A DNA stretch of 64,000 nt from Aphrocallistes beatrix (Eukaryota; Porifera; Hexactinellida; Sceptrulophora; Aphrocallistidae), in NCBI GenBank assembly GCA_963281255.1, contig OY725491.1, positions 496,001 through 560,000 on the forward strand, given 5' to 3'. Of the stretch, positions 34,936 to 47,719 are shown piece by piece. The stretch's first letter is position 1. Each line of letters starts with the position of its first letter. A program made the translations under genes and the position numbers. The notes beneath the pieces were generated by a model, which was given only the letters and a program-made list of their open reading frames with translations, was not told the origin of the DNA and did not search any database.

Positions 34936-37900
34936 TCAAATTTTATAATTTAGACAAATCGAGGAGGATAAAGATTTGTTTACTTTTTCATAATTTGTGT
35001 AAGGAACAAATGTTATTCGTATTCCTTCTTTTTCGTAATAGTACATCAGTATAGCGCGTCCAAACTTATTCCAGATGTCCTTCATGATTTTTTTATTGGA
35101 AAGTTGTTTAGATCTGTATTTATCATCATTAGGAAGAATCCAATTCCATTCTTTGCATTGGTCTTGAAAGTGATTCCACTTCATAGTACTATGAGGTAAA
35201 ATTATCTTCGTGTCCTTCTTGTAAGCATCACACATTGACAAGACGGCAGTCTTATTTTTGTCTTTATTCCAGACCCTACCTCCCATTGATGCGATTTTAT
35301 GCCCTGTTTTGATTTGACATTGCTCTTCCTTTGCATGAATCTCTCTTTCACAGAACTTACCACAGCTAGGACATTGAGAAGAACATCCAATCATTTTAGT
35401 TTCAAATTCACTTTTCAGAGGTACGATAATCTCCAAAAATTCACTTTTTAACTCAAAACAATTTTCCTGGTATTCCTCTAGAACGGATTGGAAGTGTTTA
35501 ACGTATCCGTGTATATTGAATATCAGTTCCGAATCATGGAACATATTGGTGCTGACTAGTTGTCTAAATGTATCCACATTCAAGATCGGTTCATTGGGTT
35601 TACAACACAGAATAATATTTTCATATACTTTAACATCGAAGCCATAAATTTTGAAGATACCAGAAAAATAGTGTTTGAATTCTTCTGAAGTTACTGTAGG
35701 ATCTAAATACATTTTAAGGTAATTATTCATTGCCTTAAATTGTATTTCTTTCACTTGAGAATGATCAATTTCACCCAGTTCAATTAACTCAAATATGTTG
35801 TCGGAATTAAGATTTCCCATCAGTCTTTTCTCACTATCACGATGTTCTCCCAGGGATTTATCCTCCTCAGGCATCCGAATTAATTTTTCACTGAGCTCAC
35901 TTAGCACATCCATTAAACCTGAGATCTTTTCATTAAAAGCTTCCTTGATATTCTTGGAAGATATTTCAAAGAGTTTCTTCTCCTCTTCTTCCCATTTCTC
36001 GAGGAATAATTCCCTAAAAACCCTATTTCTATCACAAATATATTGAACAACGAAATTATTGATATCACTAACCTCAAAGTCAGGATTTTTAGATAATTCA
36101 TTCACAATAAGCTCAAATACGAGAGAAACGATGCTATCATAAGAAAAAAGTTCTTTCTTATCCTCAATATATTTTCTCATATTCCGTTGTTCAATAGTTA
36201 CAATCTCCCTTTTAACTGAATTACTATAATGCAAAGCAAAGGCTCGAGAAAGATTTTCATCACTTTCCGCCATTGCATCTTTATTCCATTTTCTACTGGT
36301 CCTTTTATGATTTTCAATCTTTTGGAAAAAGAATTGGAAAAGTTTCTCTTTTTTTGCATATATTTTTGCTTTTCTTTGTTGTTCTGTTATATATTTTTTC
36401 TCATAAAGATATTTAAATGCATACGCAAAGACTAAACTTGACAGAGTTCTCTCAGCATTGTCAGATAAACCAGCTTGTATGTATCCAATCTCATAGTTGA
36501 GTAGTCTTACCCTGAAGTACAATGCATGAATAATCTGTTTCACAACTGCATGAGTGACATCATTATTAGTTTCTAGTATTGTTGTGACGTCAGATGAAAT
36601 GTCGTTGATAAACTTCTCCCATGTACTGGTCTTCATATCATCTGGATTTCTCAGCACAGAAGTCAGTGTATTTAATTGCGTTATAAAATCAGGATCCCAA
36701 ATTATTTCTGGGTGATACCCAGAACAATATCTGATGAGATCATAGCAATCTTTTGGTATCTAATATAAAGGAACTATTCTATCAGAAGTATGTAGGCTAC
36801 TCGAATTTTTAACTAACTTATACAGGGAATCTCCACACAAGTATTCGTATTTGTGTTTTTTATCGAACTGAACCATTTCTTTGAGAGAAGATTGGTTCCC
36901 ATTTAAAGGGTAGACTAGTCTTTCTGATTGAAGTATTTTAAATGGGGTTTGAAATCTATATAAAAGATCTTTTCTGATCTCATCTATGATTAGATTCATA
37001 TCAAACTCAAGATTACTAAAGAGGGAATGAATTATTTGTTTGGTTTCAATTGTTATGCATTCAATTCTGAAAAGATAATACAAATTAGAAAATATTTCTT
37101 CATACTCGTTAACTTCTCTATGATCTTCGATGCCAAAAAAATCGTTCCAAATTTCTTTAAACGCTATTTCTTGATCGCTATTACTTAATAATGCATAATT
37201 TTCGATGTTTTTAATAATTGATTTCTGAAAACGCTCCAAACAGTCTGAAATATGAATCTCGGTTTTTACAGATTTAATTTTTAACATTATCTGATCTTCA
37301 TATAGCTTTCTAGTTATATAAATCAACCTCCTGATATTACTGGAGGATTCATCACAGATATGCTCCATTCTTCGCAAAAGACGATCGTTTCGACATATTG
37401 CAGAAAATTCCCGCAAACATGCATCCCGATATTGATTTAAAAAATCGTCGAATCTAGGTCATGTCTAGATTTGACGAATTTTTTTATCAATATCGGGATG
37501 CATGTTTGCGGGAATTTTCTGCAATTGTTCTTCCAGAATGAATCTAAGGTCTTTAAACGTCTTCATGCGATCTATTTCCATGCAAATAGTTTGGACAAGT
37601 TTTGAGAATTCTCCTTTATTATTTTATATATGATTTATCATCAACTTGTTAATTATCTTTTCAACTTTGTTATGGCACCTTTCGATTCAAAAGCCTTAGA
37701 ATAATCTGATAATTGTTTTTTTTGAAGTTCAAAATAATATTTTTGCTCAATAGGAAGGACAGAATACTGATGAAGAAACCGTAGATTGCTGATTCAATTT
37801 TATTCAACTTGACGCTCAGCTGTTCAACACTATCTTTGCAATTTAGTTTAATTAAAAGAATTTCATCCATGGTGAGGTTAAGATCAAAGTTTAGGAAGTC

Positions 37901-38275
37901 TTGTGACTCTTCGTATCTACTAAAGTTTTCTTTACTATTTCATATTCCCGTGGATTCGTATGCTGAAGGACGAATATCTGATTTTTAAATTTTAAATTTT
38001 TGACCAGTACATTCTGTCGCAAATTAGAAATAGGAATTTGTCTACATAAGTTCTGTATGATACTTAAAACTTCCATTCCATCTTCTCTTGAAAATGTAAC
38101 AAATGTCGATTCAATATACTCTGTAACCTTTGTCAAAGAAGCCTTTGAAATATCAGAAATTTCACCGACAGACTTCCCCAAGTTGTATAATTCTTTTACA
38201 AGCACTTTTTGATTGTCATTTAAGGGTTGTATCTGAAATATCTTGTCACCAATCCCTCTTCAATGCCGCACAACA
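34936..38275 (-). pseudogene. Copy D: VLIG-VWA family fragment lacking both GTPase modules and the VWA domain
   Basis: Homology begins abruptly near 38275 inside the N-terminal repeats, with no start codon. The first 600 bases are almost identical to copy E (43466-44040) but have at least three single-base deletions that break the frame. At about 37665 the sequence jumps from FESK to the helical middle (reading NKVEKIINKLM), skipping roughly 850 codons including both P-loops. Next comes a 129-bp palindrome. A TAG near 36762 replaces the Trp codon of WIPK. The frame then runs through the Cys/His cluster (GCSSQCPSCGKFCE) and ends at 34936 just before the VWA domain, after VNKSLSSS. This is a dead copy with an eroded start, centre and end. 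Misassembly among near-identical paralogues is the alternative. Confidence 0.85.
37397..37525. repeat. 129-bp palindrome made from coding sequence of copy D
   Basis: The arms of about 60 bases (37397-37458 and 37465-37525) are inverted copies with a few mismatches around a very short loop. One arm is the family's own coding sequence (reading QYRDACLREFSAIC on the minus strand). The other is its antisense copy. It looks like template switching during repair, or a foldback sequencing or assembly artefact. Confidence 0.8.
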
Positions 38276-38289
38276 TGATTAGCTTAAAA

Positions 38290-38590
38290 TCTTTGCCATG
38301 CAGAATAGACCTTAAGAATGTATTACCAGTATAAACATGATGTCAGAGTACATATATTTGTTGATAAAAAATTGATTAGCTATCATATCATTGGTCATTC
38401 TAAAGACGATTTTAGCGATTTTCTAAGCTGTTTTAAGCATATTTCTAAATGTTATTAAGGTGTGATTTTTGCGTAAAACTAAGATTAGTGCTAGTTGATT
38501 TGAAAATTTGAAAATTTTTTAATGAAATGTTGTTGCATTCCTGCGTTGCTATGGTAAAGCATTTTTGCTTTATGTGGCAATTTTTGGCTC
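38290..38590 (+). repeat. Interspersed repeat family R2, copy next to D
   Basis: It is similar to 55361-55650 upstream of copy F and, more weakly, to 57370-57660. Shared blocks include TATTACCA followed by ATAAA, TGCATTCCTGCGTTGCTATGG, and a TTTTTGCGTAAAACTA-like block. A reverse fragment lies near 58568-58622 (CCATAGCAACTGAGGAATGC). Its position upstream of D and F may reflect an ancestral gene-flank duplication rather than a transposon. Confidence 0.5.
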
Positions 38591-38820
38591 TTATCATAGA
38601 TCTACAATATAGTACTATATCTAAATTACTTTTAAATCATTAAACAAGGAATATCATGCAAAGGTAAAGTGAACCGAAAAATACACATCATTCTATCTAG
38701 AGTATTGAGACAATCTGCTAAAAAACTAATCTAAATCTCACACACCTATTCTTTGTAGAGAAATTCTCTTTCAAATTATGAACTGGGTCTAAACTAAATA
38801 ACAGAAAAACAAAAATAGTT
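38591..38820. other. 3' flank of copy E with shared near-palindrome
   Basis: On the minus strand AGAGAATTTCTCT (38769-38757) is followed by AGAATAGGTGTGTGAG, as downstream of copy B. It is probably conserved 3' untranslated sequence. Confidence 0.5.
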
Positions 38821-41800
38821 TCAATAATCGTTTTCTTTTTTATAATCAACGAATATCTTGAGAATAGCATCGTTTACAACTTCTTTACCAACAACTTGAA
38901 AGTCATGACAAAGAGTTCCAAGCTCTTCTCTCATCTTGAATTGGTAATTTTTGTAGATTAAGTCAATATTAATCCGATGTCTATACTCTAAAGCCTTTTT
39001 TTAATAACTTTTAAAACATTATCGCGTGTATCAAACTCCAATTTGTCTGAAGTAGTATAAATGGCATGATACTCAATGTTGAACCGTTTAAACTTCCGCC
39101 AAACGTCTCTGTTCCAATCAAACTTACACTTGGTACCCTGATTGCAGCAACAGCAGTTGTTCCTATTGCTGTATGACTTATGCTCTGTATATTTAGGAAA
39201 ATCTCCATGAGGAGGAGCGTCGAATATGTGAATGATCTTATTCCTGATTCCAGAAGAAAATTTCCAGTCAGATTGAGTGGCAGCAGTTGCCAGACCATCT
39301 AACACAGCTTCTGGGAAGTCTCCTCCTCCAGTAGCAACAACACTGTTAAGAAAATCTTCTACATCTTTTTGTTCTAGAGTAAATCTTTTCCCTTCAGGAA
39401 ATGTTTCGATTAATTTTTCATCACAATGGTCGCGGTATATCACCACTCTGAATTCAGATGAACTTCCTCGAGAAGCAAAATGCTTTATCAGCTGTCCTAC
39501 GGAAATCCTAACGCGAGAAATATCCCTGCTCATTGAGCCTGTACCATCAATCACAAAACAAATATTATATTTCAAGGGAAGTAGTGGTTCATTAACTTCC
39601 TCATATGTAGTATAAGGTACGAAGGAAATATCTGTGTCTTGAGTTTGGTAATGATAATCGAGAATACTTTGTCCAAACTTATTCCAGATATTCTTCATTA
39701 GCTCAGGATTGGACAACTGTTTCAATTTTTATTTTTCATCACAAGGAGGATTCCAATTCCACTCGCCTCTATATCTGTCTTTAAACTCTCCCCATTTCAT
39801 TTCCCCAACTGGAGCTGGGAGGTTAATCTGAGTTTCATCCTTGTAGTCATCACACATGAACATGATGGCTGAATGATTTTTATCGGCATTCCAGACGTTA
39901 CCACCCATTGATGCGATCTGGTGTCCTGTTTTGATCTGACACTTACCCTCATTAGGGTGAATTTTTCTCTCACAAAATTTTCCACAACTAGGACATTGAG
40001 AAGGACATCCGAGCACTTCTTTTTCGAGTTTGTTTTTAAAATCTCTGGTCATGTCTTGAAATTCATTTTTTGCTAGCACAAAAGATTCATTATTTAGGGT
40101 TGATAGAAAGTTTTCAGCGTAGGTATGGAGGTTGAAAATTAATTCTGTATCATTGAACATTTCGGTGTTAAGAAGTTTCCTAAAATTATCTTCATCCAAG
40201 ACAGGTTCTGGATGTTTACAAGGCAAACAAGTCTCACACACTCGAACTTTGACACCATCTACCTCAAAGACGTCCATCAAGAAATTATTGAACTCTTCTG
40301 GAGTCAAATTTGGATCCAAATACTTGTTGAAGTATATATTCATAGCTTTGAAAGGAATCTTTTGAGTTTCATCATAATGACTGTGTTCTTCTTGATCAAC
40401 AAATCCAAAATAACTATCAGATTCAAATTTCCTAATATTTTCCATAGAAGCATTTCCTAAATCTTTAAGAAGGTTACCAATGACAGATTTTAAGTTAGAT
40501 ATTTTGGTCTCAAAAGTTAATGCCATTCTCTGAGAAATTTTATCATATAGCACCTTTTCGACTTTGGACCATTCTGATTCAAATAATTTTTGTAATAATG
40601 CATTTCTGTTACAGATATATTGCACAACAAAATTATCTACGTCAATAACCACCGTCTTAAGGTCTTTTGCTATCTCAGATTGCACTTTTTCATAAGCTAA
40701 AGCAAGCATACTTTCATTAGATAATGACTCTTTTCGACATATATCTTCAAAAAGATTGGTTAAGTTCTGTTGTTCATGAGTTTTTAATCCTCCCTTAATT
40801 GATTCAATAAAATCTAGAGAATATTTTCGAGATATTCTCCGATCACTCGTATTCATCCAATCTCTATTCCAACCCCCCTTAATCATTTTGTGATCTTCAA
40901 TTTTCTGTTTGAAATATTCAAAAAGTTCTGGCTTTTTCATCTCCTTCTTATCTCTATTTTCCTGCCTAACCTTGGCTTTCTTTTGCCAGTGATATTTAAA
41001 TGCATATGCAAATACAAAAGTAGAGATAGTTCTTTCGGCAGTATTAGATAAGCTTGCATGAATGAATCCAATCTCATAATTGAGTAGTCTAATCCTGGAG
41101 CAGAGAGCATGGATAATTTTCTTTACGACTGCAGGGGAAACATCAGAATTACTTGTAGAGGCTAATACTTTTAAAACATCCAATGAAATGTCTTTGATGA
41201 ATTTGTCCCAAGTGCTTGTCTCTCGATCCTCTGGATCTAATAAAGAAGATGTTAAAATATCGACTTGAATGCTCTTTTTCGGAATCCATAAAATGTCTAC
41301 GTGGCTGTAGTAACCAGAACAATATTCTAATAAACTATTGCATTCTTTTGGAATCCAACAGAAAGGAGACAATTTTATGATGGGGAAGAGCATAAAAATA
41401 GTTTCGGTATCGACTTCGTAGAGAGACCTTTGACACATGTAAGAATAATTAGGCTTTCCGTTATATGGGACCATATCTTTAATGGGAACATGATGAGTAT
41501 TTAAAGTATAGATGAAACGATCAGTTTGTTGACAAGAAGGATGGTTCCGAAATCTGTCAAGGATATCGATTTTAATCAATTCAATTATTGAATCCATACT
41601 TTAATCATGATTACGGAACCATTTTGAAATGATCGCTTTATTTTCCATCGATTTATATTCCATTTTGAAGATAGAATATAAATTGGAAAAGTTTTCTTCA
41701 CGTTCGCGATATTCGTCCTGATCGTCTTCAACGCCAAATGATTCTTTCCAAATTTCTTCAAAAGCTTTTGCTATTTCCGAACAATTTAAAGTCCAATAGA

Positions 41801-44401
41801 TATCCATTCTTTTATCCATCGTCAATTGAAATTGTTTCATGCTATCAGATAGTTCTATTTCTGTAAGAACCGATTTGAATTCCAATAGAATTTTATCTTC
41901 ATATTGTTTTCTCACGACATAAATCAATCTCTTAAGATTTGATGTGGTCTCAATACAAATATGCTCCATCTTCCTTAATAGTGAGTCATTTTGACAAATG
42001 TTTATAAATTCTTTAACACACAAATTCTGATATGTGCCAAAGACTTCATCAAATTTGAGCATCTTCTCTGCCAATATCATATCAGATGAACCATAGGACC
42101 TGATATGTTTTATTTCCCCACAAAGAGTATGTGTCAGTTTAAAAAAGGTTTCTTTATTCGAATAGAAGTGTCTCTCCATTAACTCTGTAACTATATGTTC
42201 AAGTTGATTATTAGCACACTTTAATTCTTGGAAATTTCTGACCATTTGGCTGTCTTGATATTGTATTATGGTGTGACTGTCCCAAATAACCACCCTCTCA
42301 TTAACTAACATATGATCTAGTTGATCTATAATTGCTAGTCTTAGTTCTGTACATTTGCCTGCAAATGCAATTGTTGGAGAGAGTTTGATAACATTAGAAT
42401 CGAATAGCTTTGCATCAGGTTCGTTCATTTGTTGTGAATTAAAGGCAGAAGGTAAAATGAATAAATTTTCTTAGTAGCAAGGAAATCAAAATCTTGCAAT
42501 AAATTGAAGATAAATTTACTTTGAATCAGTTGAGGATTTTCAATATTCAAATGAATTATATCATAGCCAACTTTCTTTAATGATTTCAACAATGAAGATG
42601 GTTTCCGCTCTTTTCGAGTTAGATCTGGAATAAAAACATGTGTTTCAGATGTTCCATTGACTCGTGTCTTATGTTCAACAGTCACTTCTTCACATTCACA
42701 ATCCCTTACAAGAATATAAATATGCTTCAGTTTAAACTTGCTTAATTCCTCGTATAATCCAGCTTTATTGCTTTTGAAATCGTTATAACAGACATGTATT
42801 AGAGCCACGTCTAGATGGGAACACATAACTTGAATCACACTTAAGTCTGAATAACTGTGACAGTCTATGTAAGCCCATTTTGTGGATTCTGAGTGGGATG
42901 TGTATCCGAAATAATTCTTAGTTATTTGAATGTCGATAGAACCATGGTGAAATGCACTGTTCTGAGGACTTCCCTTAACGAAATCTGTTTCGAATATTAA
43001 ATCTAGAAGTGTGGACTTACCAATAGCATTCCAACTAGCTCTCCCTAATCCGAATGATATTAATCCATTGTACTGTTTCAGACAATACCACAGCTCTTTG
43101 CAGATTCCGAAATTAACCTCTGTTGATATATTTTGTGGGCATTCAAGTTTGGGATAATAAAGAGGAACTGGATTACTGAACGAGTAATGTTCGATGCATA
43201 ATCCTTTCAAAACAGGGTCTGACAGTTGGAATATTATATGAAATATGTCATGTGTTGTTATAGAAATGCGACTGAAATCTGTAATCAATTGGCTTATATT
43301 TTCAAGAGATAAGCTACATCTGATATAATATAAAATAAGAGGTGACAACTCAATTAAAAGATCAACCGTACTTTCAGTTTCTCCGTTGGCCTTGATATTA
43401 CTAATTATATCGTCATATGGAGATGTATATATTGTGCGGTAACTGTCTAAAGAAAATGATTTCGATTCAAAAGCCTTAGAATAATCTGATAATTGCTTTT
43501 CTTGAAGTTCAAAATAGTATTTTTGTTCAATAGGAAGGACAGAATACCGATGAAGATAACCGTAGATTGCTGATTCAATTTTATTCAACTTGACGCTCAG
43601 CTGTTCAACACTATCTTTGCAATTTAGTTTAATTAAAAGAATTTCATCCATGGTGAGGTTAAGATCAAAGTTTAAGAAGTCTTGTGACTCTTCGTATCTG
43701 CTAAAGTATTTCTTTACTATTTCATATTCCCTTGGATTCGTATGCTGAAGGACGAATATCTGATTTTGAAATTTTAAATTTTTGGCCTGTACATTCTGTC
43801 GCAAATCAGAAATAGGAATTTGTCCACATAAGTTATGTATGATACTTAAAACTTCCAATCCATCTTCTCCCGAAAATGTAACAAATGTCGATTCAATATA
43901 CTCTGTGACTTTTGTCAAATAAGCCTTTGAAATGTCAGAAATTTCACCGACAGACTTCCCCAAGTTGTATAATTCTTTTACAAGCACTTTTTGATTGTCA
44001 TTTAAGGGTTGTATCTCGAAATATTTTGTCACCAATCCCTCTTCAACGCCACACAGCAGTGCAATATCCTCGTGGCTATCAATGTCTGGGTGTTTTTTAA
44101 TGCAATTTTTGATCTTTTCAATTTCTTCATTAGTTAATTGGTAAGAAGATTTTAATATTTTCAACACTTTGTCAGCTAGACCTTCTGAAATTTCCAATTT
44201 CATGGCTAGAAATTTTGGTCTCTTGAGAAATTTTTCTCTGTGTTCAATTATGAACTCGATATCTTCCTGCTTCAATCCTAAATCTGATAGAGATGTTCGT
44301 AGTAAGGTTGATTCATTAATAGAGAGAGCATTCATATCCCCAACTTGGAACATTTTATCCATTTTAGAGGCATCATGTGTAATTTTGGGTCTACTTGCCA
44401 T
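38821..44401 (-). pseudogene. Copy E: VLIG-VWA family member with the GTPase core deleted
   Basis: The ATG at 44401 opens a 658-codon frame with the N-terminal repeats and first GTPase-like module (GKST near 43020). At about 42471 the DNA jumps from LATK straight to the family's NLFILPSAFN segment in a shifted frame. This deletes roughly 390 codons that hold the whole VLIG core. Further damage includes loss of about 14 codons around APFQNMSEW near 42290, a TAA at 41603-41601, a TAA at 39731-39729 in place of the Tyr of KYRSKQ, and an A7 run near 38996 that needs one more A to reach the family end (KEVVNDAILKIFVDYKK). The VWA with DGTGS (near 39536) and the Cys/His cluster are otherwise intact. 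Confidence 0.87.
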
Positions 44402-44784
44402 ATTCTATAATAATCATAAAATCGAAGGAATTAATAGAAGAACATTAACTGGAACACACTTTGCATAAAATAAAATATATAATATGTTAGAACTATTTTC
44501 TATGCTTCTACTTATTCTACTTATTCAAGCGCCTCACTCGCTGATACTGAAGGTGGTCGAAAGTTTAAAACATGACTACTAACACGTTCACAAGTGTGAT
44601 AATATATTTCATATTTCAACTGATAAAGTAAAGAATGTATTTTTAGACATATGAATATTTTTGAAATCAAACCTGTATGCCTTCCCCATACAAAATTTCA
44701 ACTCGTCACATAATTGGTTACTCAGGGCATCTAGTGTAGACACGAATTGTTGCAGAGAAGCAAAAGCAAAGTCTGTGATCAATA
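44402..44784. other. Upstream flank of copy E
   Basis: AT-rich sequence that probably includes the ancestral promoter of E. I see no definite core element. Confidence 0.35.
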
Positions 44785-44866
44785 CCACGCAAGCACGCTT
44801 CGGTTGCTTGCGCAGCGCGGCTTGCGGACACTGTTTATCCGCAGATTCGCCTTGCGGACGCCTAGA
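44785..44866 (+). repeat. GC-rich hairpin-chain module
   Basis: It contains CAAGCACGCTTCGGTTGCTT, GCGCAGCGCGGCTTGCGGAC and GATTCGCCTTGCGGACGCC. The same order of palindromes is found at 11663, 22158 and 59108. Confidence 0.65.
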
Positions 44867-45404
44867 TATCAAAGAAACGATTGATTGCTTTAGAATTCTC
44901 TACTTAAAAACGTCATTTATCTAAGATGAATCATGAATTCAGAACTGCAGAAGAGCAATTTGGTCCATGATAAAGGAATTCGAGAAAAAACCCATGTCAA
45001 CCGTTGAACCAAGTCTCTTAACTATTTTTGGAATTTTTGCTTTATGTAACTATTGTAAACAAAATTAAACAAATAATTTAACATGTGATAAATGTGAAAA
45101 TATAATATTCGAAATCTACGCTCCTAAAAACTCTATGTCAACCTTTGGAAGCTAGCCCACATCCTATTTTAGAATTTGTTTACTTTATGTAACTTTTGGA
45201 AGGTAGTTTCGATATATTTTTCAAAATTCGTCAAAAGGTGTGAAAATACATACATGACCTTTTTATTGCTATACACTATACTAACATTAATACATCTTTG
45301 AAATATTCATAACAATTACAGTATATCGTACTGGATACAATTATTTCTATTGTGAGAGTGGAGCCATATATATCTTAAAAATTAAAATAAATGTATTTGT
45401 TATA
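44867..45404. other. Intergenic stretch with weak internal duplication
   Basis: Two diverged units share ATGTCAACC(G/T)TTG followed by a TTTATGTAAC block (near 44994-45050 and 45133-45195). No gene is seen. Confidence 0.4.
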
Positions 45405-45900
45405 AAAGAAACGAATTTCATTGGTCAGCACAATTTATTCTCTATCTCAGCGAAGTGTGAAGATTTCGCTTAGATCTTCGAACTTAATCATAGACTCATT
45501 ATTATTTACCTGTGCGCTAAGTTCACATTTCTAGCACCTCCCAGTTCCTCAATCAACTCTGGACAAACAAACAAAAACTTTTATTTCGGTCAATTTTTAA
45601 GTTTAGTGTTATTCTCCTTGATTTTGTGCAGCATTGAGTGAGGTATAATCCCTATTAGTCAAGAAGATCAAAGTCAAATATAATATTAAAAACCTGCAAT
45701 TTCATTGGTCAGTAGAGTTTTGTTTGTCAACATTTTATCATCTCAGCCAATAAAATTTCAAGTTTAGAGAGTGATTCTAACTTGTTTATGTTTATTGAGT
45801 CAGGTCTTCGAGTATTCTATTTTGACTAATTATATTAAATTATGTGTCATATTAAAACTTTGCAATTTTATTGGTCACCACATTTACACATTTGAGGCAA
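45405..45900 (+). repeat. Repeat family R1 fragment plus three-unit local array
   Basis: Bases 45405-45570 match 25990-26150. The motif AATTT(C/T)ATTGGTCA(G/C)CA recurs near 45415, 45700 and 45870, giving a loose tandem array of three units. A similar motif lies near 57990. Confidence 0.5.
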
Positions 45901-46044
45901 AGTATGAAAATGAATAATCATTGCATTAGGCTAGAGAGTTGTATATATTAATTTAATTTGGTATAATCCCTATTAATAATCAGTCAAGTCAACTGTAATG
46001 TTAAATCCCTAGATTCTGATGGACTAATACATTTTGACACCTTT

Positions 46045-46225
46045 CGTTGAAAGGTGTGACAATATTTCAGAATTTAGACTCAGGTTCAAATCTCCACAAT
46101 ATAAAGAATATGTAGGCCAAATTTGGTGCAATTTGGTTCAATCGCAGGAGTGAGCAGACATACGCATCTACTTAAGAACGGACGTTCCGCATCGATCATG
46201 ACATAAGGCATCTATTATGCTAGGA
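46045..46225 (+). repeat. Interspersed repeat, partner at 12408-12585
   Basis: It shares GAAAGGTGTGA, CTCAGGTTCAAATCTC, CAATTTGGTTCAAT and GATCATGACATAAGGCATCT with the earlier copy. Confidence 0.5.
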
Positions 46226-46591
46226 GACTCATACAAACAATATGTTATTAGTTAAAAGCTAGCTTCTAATACATTTTAGTGCAGTTCCTAGCATAGGAGA
46301 CACCAATGTCTGGACACCAACACTCATTTAAGAACTGTGCACCTAACTATTATACATAATCTATAATCCAATTTGAATAGTGTAAGAGGCACATTCAAAT
46401 ATCAAAATATATAAGAATAAATTTTGAAGTAATAATCCACACACATAATCATATTGCATCAACCTATCTGGGTCTATTCTCTGTCACAAGTTTGTATCTA
46501 AGTATAAAGTAAAATTAATTGCTTAATCCTAGTGGGAATTCACTAGTCAGAATCAATGGAATCGGGACAAATCCTATTATTAAAAGATAAT
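46226..46591. other. 3' flank of copy F, no gene seen
   Basis: AT-rich sequence with no supported feature. The 3' near-palindrome of A, B and E is not present in clear form. Confidence 0.4.
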
Positions 46592-47719
46592 TTAAATGGT
46601 ATTCCTATGATTAAGGCTCACGCTAATCGAAAATTCTTTATCTTCTTTATTAAAATCCACAAATACCTTGAGTATGGCATCGTTTACAACCTCCTTACCA
46701 ACATCTTGAAAAGTACCACAGAGATTTCCAAGTTCTTGTTTCATTTTTAATTCATACTTGTTATAGACTAAATCGATAGTAACCCAATGTCTATACTCCA
46801 AAGCCTTCTTTTTTATAATTCTTCTGAAATTTCTGAATGTATTCATCTCGAATTTGCTCGGAGTAGTATTAATACCATAATATTCGATGTTAAACTTCTT
46901 AAATATGCTCCAAACATCTTTCTCCCAATCAAACATGCATTTGGTACCTTGGTTACAGCAGCAACAAGACCGTTTCTTGCTAAATGACTTATGCTCTGTA
47001 TGATTTGGAAAATCTCCATGAGGAGGAGCGTCGAATATGTGAATGATCTTATTCCTGAATCCAGGAGCAAGTTTCCAGTCGGATTGAGTAGCTGCAGTTG
47101 CTAAACCATCTAACACAGCTTCTGGAAAGTCTCCACCTCCAGTGGTCTTAATTCCATTCAGAAAATCTTCAACAGAATTCTGTTCCGGAGTGAAACCATT
47201 TCCATGGGGAAATGTTTCAATAATTTCATCATCACAATGATCACGATATACCACGACTCTGAATTGTGCAGAATTTCCTTCTGATATGAAACTACTAATC
47301 AGCTGTCCCACCGACAATCTAACTCGAGTAATATCAAGGTTCATTGAACCTGTTCCATCAATAACAAAGCAAATGTAATAGTTAATGGGAAATAACGGTT
47401 CATTAACTTCTTCATATGTAGTGTAAGGGACAAATGAGATATTTGTACCTTGTTTTTGGTTTTGATATTTTAGAATTCCACGGCCAAACTTGTCCCAGAT
47501 ATCCTTCATAAACTTAGGGTTAGACAACTGTTTGTCTCTGAAGCCCTCAGGAAGATCCCAATTCCATTCCTTTCCACATTGTACTTTAAAAGCGTACCAT
47601 TGTAACGTATCATTTGTAAGGGAAATCTGAGTGTGGTTATTGTAGTCATCACACATGAACAAGACTGCTGTGTTATCTTCGTCTGCATTCCAGACCTTAC
47701 CTCCCATTGATGAGATCTG

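Noticed and set aside
43912..44468. Plus-strand open frames within copy E
   Set aside because: They are antisense to the conserved N-terminal coding region and have no independent support.
45405..45900. Possible CRISPR-like array from recurring AATTTCATTGGTCA motif
   Set aside because: Only three diverged units with unequal spacing in a eukaryotic sequence. It is better read as a loose tandem repeat.
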